Assembly: GCA_001799575.1 (NCBI GenBank) | Contig: MGTT01000019.1 | Span: forward strand, 25,061 to 89,060 | DNA: 64,000 bases | Source of the DNA: Elusimicrobia bacterium GWA2_56_46 | GTDB taxonomy: Bacteria; Elusimicrobiota; Elusimicrobia; Elusimicrobiales; UBA9959 | Direction: 5' to 3' | Shown: one piece after another, positions 41,813 to 51,013 of the stretch | How the letters are laid out: every line of letters begins with the position of its first letter | How positions within the stretch are numbered: position 1 is the first letter of the stretch | Program-made: the position numbers and the translations under genes | Notes under the pieces: generated by a model | Database searches by the model: none | Told to the model about the DNA's origin: nothing | Seen by the model: only the letters and a program-made list of their open reading frames with translations

Positions 41813-43255
41813 TTACTCCACGACCAGAGTCGAAATGGAATGCGGCAGGGCGGAAAGCTCGACGGCTTTGCCGGCCAGGCACAGACGATAGGCGATCTTA
41901 TCCTTGCTCTGGTTCATGACTACGACCGCCAGGCTTCCGTCCTTGTTCAGAAAAGCGGTGGTCAGCAACTGGGCGCGGGAAGAGGAACTTGCCGCGCGCC
42001 TGGCGCCGGGCCTGATGAACTTGGAAAAGTGGCCGATGTAGTAATAGGAATTCATATAATGCAGCGAACCTTTCCGCGTGTCGCCGTGCAGAGGGGCGAA
42101 ACAGAAGTTCCCCACATGGTTCGGCCCGCCGGTTTCGTCCAGGAGCATATTCCAGTCCGTCCAGGCGACCGCGCCGTTATTGAAATCGCTTATCATGGAT
42201 TTGCCGTACAGCTCTCCCCAGTTCCAGTCGTTTATGGTTTTCCAGCTGAAAGGGTAATTACAGGCCTCGGTGAGCAGCAGATTCGTGTCCGGGTAGGTTT
42301 CCCGCGTCAATTTCACATTCTCAAAAATGGAGTCGCCGTGCCATTTTTCGTACCAGTGGAACCCTATCCCCCAAAGATACTTCGCCGTGTCCGGATCGTC
42401 CAGCAGAACTCCGGCGCGCTGGAACAGGAGATCCCGGTTATGGTCCCAGCCTATAAGTTTTTTTGAGGCCAGCCCCTCTCTTTTTAAAGTCGGGCCGAGA
42501 TAATTTTTGATGAAATCTCTTTCCTCTTCCGCGGTGTAGATGCAGGACTCCCATTTTTGCGAGGCCATAGGCTCGTTCTGCACCGTCAGGCCCCAGACCG
42601 GGATGCCTTCCTTTTCGTAGGCCTTTATGAATTTTACGTAGTAATCCGCCCAGGCCTGGTAAAATTCCTTTTTCAGCTTGCCGCCGTGCAGCATATCGTT
42701 GTTGTCTTTCATCCAGGCCGGCGGGCTCCAGGGGCTGACGAACAAAGTCAGCCCGCCGGCGGCGGCGATGGCCTGTTTGATAAAAGGAATACGATACTTG
42801 AGATCATGGGCCACGCTGAAAGATTTCAGCTCTTTGTCGCCCTCGTCGACATAAGTGTAGCTGCCGCTTGAAAAATCGGAGCTGTGAATGGGCGTGCGCG
42901 CTAGGGAATAGCCTATGCCGGCCTTGCGGTCGTAATAAGCGGTCAGGATCTCCCGCTGTTTATTCAACGGCATTTTCGCGAAAGTCTCGGCGGAGGCGTC
43001 GGTCAAAGCCCCGCCGATTCCCGTGAAAGTCTGGAATAATCTGGAGGGGTCCACGAAAACGCAGGGCTCGGTTTCCAGCGGCTGGCCGAAGGGCTTGAAT
43101 GCGAAAGTCCCTTCCGGACTTAAACGCTGTCCGGTTTTGTCCGCCGTAGTATACACGGAAACTTTTTTCGCCCCGGACGTGAACACCGGTCCGGATTCCC
43201 GCTGAATGCAGCCGGCCAGACCGATCAGGCATAAAGGTAATATGATCTTATTCAT
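41813..43255 (-). CDS. GH30 family glycoside hydrolase, lipoprotein
   Basis: The protein has 480 residues. The signal peptide ends in a lipobox (CLIGLAGC, Cys16), so it is probably anchored to a membrane outside the cytoplasm. FTGIGGALTDASAETF is the GH30 N-terminal signature. The acid/base Glu is Glu228 in TVQNEPMAS and the nucleophile Glu330 in LLLTEACNYPFS. The family includes glucosylceramidases and endo-beta-1,6-glucanases. It heads the operon with the fused PTS proteins, implying release and uptake of glucose or a related sugar. AGGAG lies 9 bases before the ATG; a TACAAT box lies at 43288-43293 on this strand. Confidence 0.9.
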   Translation of the reverse strand: MNKIILPLCLIGLAGCIQRESGPVFTSGAKKVSVYTTADKTGQRLSPEGTFAFKPFGQPLETEPCVFVDPSRLFQTFTGIGGALTDASAETFAKMPLNKQREILTAYYDRKAGIGYSLARTPIHSSDFSSGSYTYVDEGDKELKSFSVAHDLKYRIPFIKQAIAAAGGLTLFVSPWSPPAWMKDNNDMLHGGKLKKEFYQAWADYYVKFIKAYEKEGIPVWGLTVQNEPMASQKWESCIYTAEEERDFIKNYLGPTLKREGLASKKLIGWDHNRDLLFQRAGVLLDDPDTAKYLWGIGFHWYEKWHGDSIFENVKLTRETYPDTNLLLTEACNYPFSWKTINDWNWGELYGKSMISDFNNGAVAWTDWNMLLDETGGPNHVGNFCFAPLHGDTRKGSLHYMNSYYYIGHFSKFIRPGARRAASSSSRAQLLTTAFLNKDGSLAVVVMNQSKDKIAYRLCLAGKAVELSALPHSISTLVVE

Positions 43256-43333
43256 GGTATTGCGCTCCTAAATTATTTACGAGGATTATTGTACACAATT
43301 TCAGGCGTCCGGTTCCCGTGCGGCGGCTTTTCG

Positions 43334-43342
43334 TGATAGAAT
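43334..43342 (+). promoter_or_regulatory. Extended -10 promoter of the ferritin-like gene
   Basis: TGATAGAAT (extended TGn followed by TAGAAT at 43337-43342), ending 7 bases before the ATG. The ten bases TGATAGAATA recur exactly at 51941-51950. No -35 box is apparent. Confidence 0.4.
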
Positions 43343-43349
43343 ATCAGGC

Positions 43350-43766
43350 ATGGAATTAAATAAGCTGCTGGAAGGACTGATAAACGAAGAATTTCTGGAC
43401 GTATCCATTTATAACGCCGAAGCCGGGCTCTTCGCGGAAAAACTGATAGGCGGGGCCAGGATCGCGGAGATCTTCTCCGTTTTTGCCCGCGAAGAAGCGG
43501 AGCACGCCCTCGCTTTAATGAAGATCACGGGCAAAAAAGGGGGGGTGAAGACGGAAAAGATCTCCGTCGGCTCGTCTCTGCGGCAATGTCTTGAAATGCA
43601 CGTCAAAAGGGAAAGTTTAAGCGTTGACACCTATAACGAATTGCTGGAGAGGCTTGCGGCGCCCGAGCACAAAATGATAATAAAAGGGATCATCGCCCAG
43701 GAAACCGAACATCTCCGCGCCGCCAAAGAATACCTCGCTAAAATACGGGCGGCGAACGAAAAATAG
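43350..43766 (+). CDS. Ferritin-like/rubrerythrin-type diiron protein
   Basis: The protein has 138 residues predicted to form four helices. Metal ligands fit the ferritin-like diiron pattern: Glu in LINEEFLD, AREEAEHA near residue 48 (ExxH), KRESLSVDTYNELLE near residue 86 and AQETEHLRAA near residue 117 (ExxH). No C-terminal rubredoxin domain. It probably handles peroxide or stores iron. Within the coding region A6 is followed directly by G7 (43533-43545), a possible slippage site. The ATG follows a -10 box by only 7 bases. Confidence 0.83.
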   Translation: MELNKLLEGLINEEFLDVSIYNAEAGLFAEKLIGGARIAEIFSVFAREEAEHALALMKITGKKGGVKTEKISVGSSLRQCLEMHVKRESLSVDTYNELLERLAAPEHKMIIKGIIAQETEHLRAAKEYLAKIRAANEK

Positions 43767-43863
43767 GCGGCTTGCGTATATCCCGCGGGGGAAAAGGGGC
43801 ATGCGCGGAGAATATTGGTATAATATCGGCAGTGGTATTTTTAAGATAACCGGAGGGTTTGTC

Positions 43864-44484
43864 ATGAAAAAAAAGTTGATTGTAGTATGCGGGCTGGGCT
43901 GCCTTATGTTCTCCGCCTTTCACCCTGTTTTTGCCGGGGAAGCGCTGTTTCAGGAATTAGAAAAGGCCGGAACGGCGATTCAGCCGCCGCAGGTTCTTCG
44001 CCCTATCGAACCGGGCCACGAGCTGGGCAACGTGACCGGAACCGATATCGAGATGAAGTCATATGACCACAGCGTTGCCGGGGCCATTAACGGCGCGACC
44101 GTATGGGGCTTTTTCGATGAGGCCGCGGGAGTTTCCAAACTCATGATGCGGAAGTACGGGCAAGTCATCTCGGCGGAGTTCAAACGGCAGCCGGATAAAT
44201 CGCTTGGAGGCGTTATCACCAGCGGCGACGAGGGCTCCCAGCGGACCACGTCCGTTTTCTTCGCGGGTATGGATGCGGCGTCGCGCACGTTCAAGCTGCG
44301 CATTAACGACGAGGAAGTAGTGGTTCTGGTAACCCCCGAAGGGATGTCGGACGGGCACTTCGTCAACCCCACCTACTCGACCGTGATCGGCGGCAAGCCT
44401 GTCAGCTACAGGATCGAAGTGACCGGGTGCTTCGGGTACTCCATCAATATTGGAATGATCATTCTCGGCGCCTACGCGCATTAA
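43864..44484 (+). CDS. Exported protein of unknown function
   Basis: The protein has 206 residues from the ATG at 43864, which has GGAGGG seven bases upstream; a TATAAT box lies at 43819-43824. The signal peptide is about residues 1-24 (LIVVCGLGCLMFSAFHPVFAG). The mature part has no Cys cluster or catalytic motif I recognise; it contains MKSYDHSVAGAINGATVWGFF and VVLVTPEGMSDGHFVNP and ends in a hydrophobic, glycine-rich stretch. A strong terminator follows. I do not recognise the family. Confidence 0.75.
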   Translation: MKKKLIVVCGLGCLMFSAFHPVFAGEALFQELEKAGTAIQPPQVLRPIEPGHELGNVTGTDIEMKSYDHSVAGAINGATVWGFFDEAAGVSKLMMRKYGQVISAEFKRQPDKSLGGVITSGDEGSQRTTSVFFAGMDAASRTFKLRINDEEVVVLVTPEGMSDGHFVNPTYSTVIGGKPVSYRIEVTGCFGYSINIGMIILGAYAH

Positions 44485-44505
44485 AGCTCTATATGGCGGT
44501 TTTAT

Positions 44506-44541
44506 ATATGCGGTCCGGGCTTCCCGGGCCGCATATTTTTT
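44506..44541 (+). terminator. Factor-independent terminator
   Basis: A 14-base stem, ATATGCGGTCCGGG (44506-44519) with CCCGGGCCGCATAT (44523-44536), one G-T pair, a 3-base loop and a T run to 44541. It closes the exported-protein gene. Confidence 0.85.
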
Positions 44542-44580
44542 GGCGGTCGGTAACGTCAAGACTTCTGTGTAATTTCCCAG

Positions 44581-44655
44581 TGCAGGGTTCGCGGGTCCTG
44601 CCAGGCATGGGGCCCATCGGGCCTGCGGCCGGCCCGGCGACTTCGCGCCGGTTCC
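44581..44655 (-). repeat. Dispersed two-hairpin element, copy 1
   Basis: Read on the minus strand it contains CCGGCGCGAAGTCGCCGG and then GGCCCGATGGGCC, two short GC-rich hairpins, and then CAGGACCC. Nearly the same sequence with a few small indels is at 63453-63520 in the other orientation. Here it fills most of the gap between the terminator and the DUF2339 promoter. Confidence 0.75.
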
Positions 44656-44723
44656 TCCTCGGCCCGATCCAACCCATGCCTGTCACCCGCTCCACCTACA
44701 TCGCCAAGGGCTTATCATACACC

Positions 44724-44752
44724 TTGCAAGGTTCAGGCTAAACGGCTATTAT
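44724..44752 (+). promoter_or_regulatory. Sigma-70 promoter of the DUF2339-DUF3999 operon
   Basis: TTGCAA (44724-44729), a 17-base spacer and TATTAT (44747-44752). Transcription would start near 44759, leaving a short leader with a G7 ribosome-binding stretch (44773-44779) before the ATG at 44782. Confidence 0.6.
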
Positions 44753-44781
44753 TTAAAATATTGACCGATATTGGGGGGGTA

Positions 44782-47745
44782 ATGGGACTTATTTCAATAC
44801 TTTTGATCGCCGGTTTTATAGTGTACTTGTCCGGTCAATCGGACAGGATGAAGCGCCTGGAGCAGGAATTATTGGAGCTTCGCGGGAAACTGGAAAAACT
44901 CAGTCCCGGCAGCTTCAATTCTGCGGGAGAAAAGGAAGAATCACAAGAGATCCCTGCCGGATCCGCCGCCTCGGCCCAATCCGCCCCCGAATTTATTCAG
45001 CATCCGTCCGCGCCCGGACCGCTGCGGCGGGCATCTTCAACGCCTATTCCGGAGCCGGTCATGTCTGCGGGGATCAATCAGCCGCTTGACGATCATAAAG
45101 AACCAGGTCCCGCTATAGATTGGGAACGTTTTGCCGGCATTAAACTTTTCTCCTGGATAGGCGGATTCGCTTTGTTCCTGGGAGCGGGTTTTTTTGTTAA
45201 ATACTCCATCGATCATGGTCTCCTTAGCCCCATGGTAAGGGTCACGCTTAGTTTCATTCTGGGCGGTGTGTGTATCGGCACGGGACTTTACCTTAAAAAC
45301 AGCCGGTTCATTGTGACAGCGCAAACTCTCTGCGCGGCCGGAGTGGCCATTCTTTATGCGGACATTTTTTCCGCCAGCGCCAGCTATCATTTTATCGGTT
45401 CCGGTGCGGCGTTCGCGCTCATGTCGCTGGTCACGGCCGCATCTTTCTTTTTGTCGGTCAGGATGGACTCAAAGTATGTGGCGCTCCTGGGCCTGTTCGG
45501 CGGTTTCCTTACGCCGCCGCTTTTGTCCACCGGAGCGGATAGGCCGTTCGCCCTGTTCGGTTATATACTTCTTCTGGATACGGGCATAGCCGCTACCGTC
45601 TTCCGGACCGGCTGGACTTTTCTTCTTCCGCTCTCTCTTATCGGGACTGGTTTTATGGAAGCGGGCTGGTTCGCCAGGTTTTTCACGGATTCCAGGGCGT
45701 TGACCGGTTCCGCCATAACCGCGCTTTTTGCGGCCTTCTCTTCCGCTATCATTATACTTGCGCCTTCTTTTCCCATAGAAACAAACAAGACGAAGAGTTC
45801 TTGCGCTGTTTTCCTGTTATTTTCGATAGGCCTTACGGCTTTTATGTTCGGCACGGGGGACATGGCTTTCCATCCGGGATTGCTTTTTACCCTGCTCCTT
45901 ACTATCAATGCGCTGTTCTCTTATCACGCGTATAAAAGCCGCTATTTTGTGCCCTGGCAGGGCGCGGCCTCTTTTTTTGTTTTCCTCATTATCGCAAACT
46001 GGAGCGTGGCGCACCTGACTCCCGCTCTTCTTGGGATCGCTTTCACGGTTTATCTGGTATTTTCCGCCCTGAATGCGGCGCTCCCGGTCGTAAACTGGAA
46101 ACTGAGGGGAGGAAAGGGCGGAGAGCTCGTCTTCGCCGGCGTTTATCCTCTTCTGGGGCTGGCGCTGGTTCTCGCGGCCATGCTTAAGCAGACGTACATC
46201 TCATTCCTTTTCTGGCCTGTGGTTTTTCTCCTGGATGCCTTGGCCATAACGGCGGGTTTTCTGGTATCTACGCTTTGGATAGCCGCAGCGTGTCTCGCGC
46301 TTACTGTGGCGGGTGGTTTTGTCTGGTTGTCCAAGATCGACCAGATGGCGGCTTTGGGCGGTTTTATGGCGATATTTGCGCTCTTCACGGTGGCTTTCAT
46401 GGCGCTCGGGGTCTATTTGCTCCGGGTGGTAAAGGCTCGTCCCGGAGATTTCGGTATCGATAGCGCGGAGATGGTGAAGGCAATGCCCTACCTAACCGCC
46501 GCATCCCCGTTCCTCCTTATTATAATGGCCGCCGCGAAGCTGAAGCCGGAGGATCCCTCCATGATTTTCGGTTTTGGACTGCTTATGTCCGTGGTGATGC
46601 TGGCTTTCGCCCGGATATATTCTATGGGACCGCTCACTATCCCGGCGTTGGGCGGGGCTTTCCTGCTTGCGGTTACATGGCATAGCGCCGTTTTTGAGCC
46701 GGCCCGGGCCGCCGTGCCTTTGATCTGGTACGTGGTTTATATGTTTGTTTTTATCGTGTTCCCTCCGGTGTTCAGGAAAAATTTTCTGGATTCAAAGACG
46801 GCCTGGTCCGCATCCGCGGTTTCCGGCCTGCTTTTCTTTATGCCGGTATACGATGCCGTTTCCCGCGTCATGGGTAAAGATCTCATCGGGTTTTTACCGG
46901 CCGCGTTTTCCGCGTTGTATTTCCTGATGCTTAGCGAAGTGATAAAGCACAAATCCTGCGGCCCTGAGACGCAGAACTTCAGATTGGCGCTGACCGGGGG
47001 CGTGGCGCTTTTCTTTTTGACGCTGATCTTCCCTCTGCAGTTCGACAAAGAATGGATAACGCTTGGCTGGGCGCTTGAGGGCGCGGCGCTTGTGTGGCTC
47101 TTTAGAAGGGTGCCGCACGAAGGCCTTAAGAAATGGGGATTCTGTCTGCTGCTTATAAGTTTTTGCCGACTGACCTTTAATACCGCGGTTTTCTCTTACC
47201 ACCCCCGGCAGGCCTTGCCTGTCTTTAACTGGTATCTTTACACCTACCTCACAGCGGCGGCGGCGATGTTCGCTTCGGCCCTGCTCTGGCGCCCGCGAGA
47301 GGAAAAAATTATGGACGTAAATGCGAAAAGCGTCCTGATGGGCTGCGGCGCGGCGCTTTTATTCCTGCTTATGAACATGGAGATAGCCGATTATTTCAGC
47401 ACTGGCGTTTCGCTCACATTCCAGTTCTCCGGCAACGTGGCCAGGGACCTGGCATACACGCTCGGCTGGTCGGCATTCGCCTCCCTTTTATTCGGATTCG
47501 GAATAAAAACGGCCTCTAAGGCCGCCAGGCAGGCCAGTATAGGCATTTTTGCCGTCGCCATATTGAAATTGTTCCTGCACGATATCTGGAGCCTGGGTCA
47601 GCTTTACCGGGTGGCGGCTTTTATGGTGACGGCGGTCATACTGATCGTGGTATCTTTCTTTTATCAGAAGCATCTTGCCGTGGGAAAAGGCCGGATGGGA
47701 GAGGGCGAAGGCGGATCTAACGGAACTTCAAAGGAGACAGTATGA
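44782..47745 (+). CDS. DUF2339 polytopic membrane protein
   Basis: The protein has 987 residues from the ATG at 44782, which directly follows a G-rich ribosome-binding site. A first span (residues 1-18) and a coiled-coil segment (MKRLEQELLELRGKLEKL) lead to a Pro/Ser-rich linker, then about 25 membrane segments from residue 120, starting with IKLFSWIGGFALFLGAGFFVKYSI, the DUF2339 signature. Function unknown for the family. It overlaps the DUF3999 gene by 4 bases, a pairing seen in other bacteria, so the two probably form one envelope complex. Confidence 0.88.
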   Translation: MGLISILLIAGFIVYLSGQSDRMKRLEQELLELRGKLEKLSPGSFNSAGEKEESQEIPAGSAASAQSAPEFIQHPSAPGPLRRASSTPIPEPVMSAGINQPLDDHKEPGPAIDWERFAGIKLFSWIGGFALFLGAGFFVKYSIDHGLLSPMVRVTLSFILGGVCIGTGLYLKNSRFIVTAQTLCAAGVAILYADIFSASASYHFIGSGAAFALMSLVTAASFFLSVRMDSKYVALLGLFGGFLTPPLLSTGADRPFALFGYILLLDTGIAATVFRTGWTFLLPLSLIGTGFMEAGWFARFFTDSRALTGSAITALFAAFSSAIIILAPSFPIETNKTKSSCAVFLLFSIGLTAFMFGTGDMAFHPGLLFTLLLTINALFSYHAYKSRYFVPWQGAASFFVFLIIANWSVAHLTPALLGIAFTVYLVFSALNAALPVVNWKLRGGKGGELVFAGVYPLLGLALVLAAMLKQTYISFLFWPVVFLLDALAITAGFLVSTLWIAAACLALTVAGGFVWLSKIDQMAALGGFMAIFALFTVAFMALGVYLLRVVKARPGDFGIDSAEMVKAMPYLTAASPFLLIIMAAAKLKPEDPSMIFGFGLLMSVVMLAFARIYSMGPLTIPALGGAFLLAVTWHSAVFEPARAAVPLIWYVVYMFVFIVFPPVFRKNFLDSKTAWSASAVSGLLFFMPVYDAVSRVMGKDLIGFLPAAFSALYFLMLSEVIKHKSCGPETQNFRLALTGGVALFFLTLIFPLQFDKEWITLGWALEGAALVWLFRRVPHEGLKKWGFCLLLISFCRLTFNTAVFSYHPRQALPVFNWYLYTYLTAAAAMFASALLWRPREEKIMDVNAKSVLMGCGAALLFLLMNMEIADYFSTGVSLTFQFSGNVARDLAYTLGWSAFASLLFGFGIKTASKAARQASIGIFAVAILKLFLHDIWSLGQLYRVAAFMVTAVILIVVSFFYQKHLAVGKGRMGEGEGGSNGTSKETV

Positions 47746-49721
47746 GAACAGCTTTTCTTTCAGCGGCCGTTTTTTTGTTCCTTGCGCCGTTGGGCGCCCA
47801 GCAGTCCGGCGTCCCGACTGCCTGGAAGTTCTACCAGGATGTGAAGGCTGGGGCGCCCGGAGTTTGTAAATATAAGCTGCCGCTTGAAGCGGTGGATGAG
47901 GGTACGCCTTCCTTGTCCGATATCCGTGTGATTGATTCCGATGGTAAAGAAACGCCATATCTCTTAGAGGCCGCGCGGCCCGTGGTCGCAGGCGCTGTGA
48001 GTCTTCCGGATTTCAAAAGCAAGCTGGAAGGGAATAAAACCGTTCTAACCGCCCGCGCGGAGACGGGCGGATATGTGGAGTCCGTTGCGTTGGAGACCCC
48101 CGCGGGCAGTTTTATAAAACCGGCGGACGTTTATGTTTCCATGGATGGGAAGCAATGGAGTAAAGTCGCCGAGGGCGCCCCCGTTTTCAGGCAGTATTGT
48201 AACAGCGAGAATCTGCGCGTTGACATAGCTCCCGTCCTGGCGAAGTATATAAAAGTGGTCGTGGACGATTCGCGCGCCTCGCCGGTTCCGTTCACCGGTC
48301 TGAAAGCCGGAGTCTTGCCCGGTGCTCCAACCTCGCTCGAAACTTTGACCGCCTCCGTCATTTCCAGAGAGGATTATGCGTCTTCCAGCAGACTTTCGGT
48401 AAGGCTCCCGGCCAGGAACCTTTTTGTCTTCGCCGTGGAACTGGTTGTTTCCGATAAACTTTTTTCAAGACGCGTCACGGTTTCGGCCCGCTCTCTGGAA
48501 GACGGCCGGATCAGCTCAAAACAGCTGGCTTCGGACACCATCTTCACAACGGACGCGGCCGGCTCAACGGTCTCACGGACCAAGATTGCCGTCTATGCCC
48601 AGTTTCAGGCGACGGACGAACTGGTTTTGAATTTGGACAACGGCGGCAGCCCGCCCCTGGATATAAAGTCCGTAAAAGCGGTTTACGCGCCGGTCTATGC
48701 CGTCTTCCAGGCGAAGTCCGCAGGCACTTACCGGCTGCTGTTCGGGAATAAGCGCGCCCTCTCCCGGAACTACGATCTTTCGGGTATAGCCGGCTATCTG
48801 ACCGGAAAGGAGTTTCCCGCTCCCTCCGCCGGCAAAGTGGAACGTAATCCGGCTTTTGCCGAGGCTGAAGCGCTTCCTAAACTGGAGATGCTCGGCGGCC
48901 CCATAGACACCGCAAAATGGCTTTACAAGATTCCGGTGTCGGTTGAGCGCGCCGGGGTGCAGGGGCTGGATCTCAATTTCCAGGTCGTTTCCCGCGCCGA
49001 ACGCGACTTTAGGGATCTGCGCCTGGTCAGTGATTCCAAGCAGGCGCCGTATATCCTGGATCGGGACTACACCATACGAAATCTTCCGGTTTCGGCTGAA
49101 AGAGGCGAGGGCTCCGTTTCCGTGAGCAGTTGGAAGATAAAGCTGCCATGCAGGAATTTCCCGTTCAGTCAATTAACGGCCTCCGTCCCCGACGCGGTCT
49201 TTCAGCGCCGGGTGACCCTTTACGAATCGGCCTCGGATGAAAGGGGCCGGGCTTACAGGAGGATTCTGGGTTCCACCGTCTGGAGTAACAGCGGACAAGG
49301 CGCCGCGGCAGCTTATTCCATAGGCGCTTCGGGTACGCCGTCCGGAGATGAATTGCAGCTTGAAGTGGAGAATGGCGACAATAAGCCGCTGGAACTTTCA
49401 GAGTTTAAGCTGTATTACCCGGTTTCCCGCCTTATCTTCAAATGGACAAGCGCCGGCGGGTTGTGGCTTTATTATGGTAACCGCGAGGCCCGCTACCCCT
49501 CCTACGATATTTCATTGGTGGCACAGGAACTTTTAAGGGAAGATAAGCGCCCCGCCAGGTTGGAAGGGGAGAGCGGGGAAAATCAGGGCTGGGGAAATTT
49601 CAAACTCTCCACGGCGCTTTCCAGGACGGTGTTCTGGATGGTGCTGGCGGCTGTGGCGGCCTTGCTGATCTTTTTGATAGTTCGTCTGCTTCCTCCCCCG
49701 CCGCAGCCGGACGTGAAGTAG
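47742..49721 (+). CDS. DUF3999 exported protein with C-terminal membrane anchor
   Basis: The protein has 659 residues. Signal peptide about 1-19 (LSAAVFLFLAPLGAQ), long beta-rich periplasmic region with repeated blocks (YKLPLEAVDEGTPSLSDIRV near 45; YKIPVSVERAGVQGLDLNF near 395), and one membrane span near residues 626-648 followed by PPPPQPDVK. This matches DUF3999 proteins, the usual partner of DUF2339. ATGA overlap with the upstream gene shows coupling. The function of the pair is unknown. Confidence 0.83.
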   Translation: MRTAFLSAAVFLFLAPLGAQQSGVPTAWKFYQDVKAGAPGVCKYKLPLEAVDEGTPSLSDIRVIDSDGKETPYLLEAARPVVAGAVSLPDFKSKLEGNKTVLTARAETGGYVESVALETPAGSFIKPADVYVSMDGKQWSKVAEGAPVFRQYCNSENLRVDIAPVLAKYIKVVVDDSRASPVPFTGLKAGVLPGAPTSLETLTASVISREDYASSSRLSVRLPARNLFVFAVELVVSDKLFSRRVTVSARSLEDGRISSKQLASDTIFTTDAAGSTVSRTKIAVYAQFQATDELVLNLDNGGSPPLDIKSVKAVYAPVYAVFQAKSAGTYRLLFGNKRALSRNYDLSGIAGYLTGKEFPAPSAGKVERNPAFAEAEALPKLEMLGGPIDTAKWLYKIPVSVERAGVQGLDLNFQVVSRAERDFRDLRLVSDSKQAPYILDRDYTIRNLPVSAERGEGSVSVSSWKIKLPCRNFPFSQLTASVPDAVFQRRVTLYESASDERGRAYRRILGSTVWSNSGQGAAAAYSIGASGTPSGDELQLEVENGDNKPLELSEFKLYYPVSRLIFKWTSAGGLWLYYGNREARYPSYDISLVAQELLREDKRPARLEGESGENQGWGNFKLSTALSRTVFWMVLAAVAALLIFLIVRLLPPPPQPDVK

Positions 49722-49776
49722 CAGATACCCGCAATTATGGCGCTCCACGGCGATCCCGCCCGATGTACTGTAGCTT

Positions 49777-49816
49777 AAAAAACACGCGGCCCGGTTTTCC
49801 GGGCCGCGTGTTTTTT
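49777..49816. terminator. Bidirectional factor-independent terminator
   Basis: Perfect 18-base inverted repeat (49777-49794 and 49799-49816) with a TTTT loop. A6 at one end and T6 at the other serve as T runs for both convergent genes, DUF3999 and htrA. Confidence 0.93.
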
Positions 49817-49841
49817 CTCGATAACCTCACCCACGGATAAA

Positions 49842-50930
49842 TCAAACCGGGAGATGATCCGCTTCCTGCGCGGCTATGCGCTGCGGCTTGACCTCTTTCT
49901 CCGACTCCAGCACAACCGGGATTTTACGTGGCTTGCCGTTCCGCAGGACGAGGAGCTTCACGGTATCGCCCGGCATGAACATATGCAGCTCGTGCAGAAA
50001 ATCCTCCATGGATTCTATCTGGGCGCCCTCAAACTCCACGATGACGTCGTCAAGCTTTATGCCCGCTTTCTTCGCCGGGGAATCCGTGATGATCTGCTGA
50101 ACCGCAAGCTCGGGATCCAGCATTACCCCAAGCCAGGGCGTATCCAGATTATCGATCTTAAGATACTGTTTCCAGGCCCGGTTGATGTCCTCCGAGATAA
50201 TGGCGAAGCCCAGGCCCTCGGAACCTCCGCTTTCGGTGATGATCTGCGTGTTGATCCCGACCACGGCCCCGTCCAGCGTCACCAGCGGCCCGCCGGAGTT
50301 CCCAGGATTTATGGAGGCGTCCGTCTGCATGAACGTTATGTGTTCGTTCTTGCGGTTAAGGCCGCTGATAATGCCCCTGTTTACGGTAAACGGAAGTCCT
50401 CTGGGATAACCCATGGTCAGCACTTCGGAGCCTAACGCCATTCGCGCGCTGGGCTTCATCGTCAGCGTGCTCCACCCGTTTTTAACGGGAGGAATCTGGA
50501 TGAAAGCGATATCTTTTTTTCCTCTTTCGCCTTTCGCGAGCAATGTCCCCTTTTGCGGCTTAGTGTTCGCCGTGTGGATTACTACATCATCTCCCACGGC
50601 CACTTCGTCAACGACATGCGCGTTTGTGACAACAATGCCGGACGGCAGCATGATGAACCCGGAACCCATCCCCACTCCCGGAACAATCACCTGAACCACC
50701 GCGGGCATGGCTTTCCGTACGGTTTCTTCTATTTGTGTGCCGACCCGGGGCGCGGCCGCCGCGGGCTTGGCGGCTCCGTGGCTTGGCGCAAGCTGCGGCG
50801 CCGGCATGGATCCGGCGGCCTGCATATACGACTCGTTTAAATCCGAAGCGCTCTGGGCGGCGCCGGAGGGCGGGCGGGATGCGGCAAACCCCAGGATCGT
50901 AGCCGACAAAATCAAGGTCGTGGTTTTCAT
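49842..50930 (-). CDS. HtrA/DegP-like periplasmic serine protease with PDZ domain
   Basis: The protein has 362 residues from the ATG at 50930 (GGAGA upstream, signal peptide MKTTTLILSATILGFAAS). Trypsin-like triad: His105 in VTNAHVVDE, Asp140 in KKDIAFIQI and Ser212 in INPGNSGGP. One PDZ domain lies at about 265-345 (GIKLDDVIVEFEGAQI). An Ala/Pro-rich linker (about 40-62) precedes the protease domain. One PDZ makes it DegS-like in layout, but with a cleavable signal. It follows a caspase-like peptidase gene on the same strand, 83 bases away. Confidence 0.92.
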   Translation of the reverse strand: MKTTTLILSATILGFAASRPPSGAAQSASDLNESYMQAAGSMPAPQLAPSHGAAKPAAAAPRVGTQIEETVRKAMPAVVQVIVPGVGMGSGFIMLPSGIVVTNAHVVDEVAVGDDVVIHTANTKPQKGTLLAKGERGKKDIAFIQIPPVKNGWSTLTMKPSARMALGSEVLTMGYPRGLPFTVNRGIISGLNRKNEHITFMQTDASINPGNSGGPLVTLDGAVVGINTQIITESGGSEGLGFAIISEDINRAWKQYLKIDNLDTPWLGVMLDPELAVQQIITDSPAKKAGIKLDDVIVEFEGAQIESMEDFLHELHMFMPGDTVKLLVLRNGKPRKIPVVLESEKEVKPQRIAAQEADHLPV

Positions 50931-51013
50931 AAATCGTCTCCTGTTCACGCAAGATGTATTAAGAGTATGGCGTGTGGAACTATATTTGTCAAGGGCCTGG
51001 CGGGTTTAGCCGG

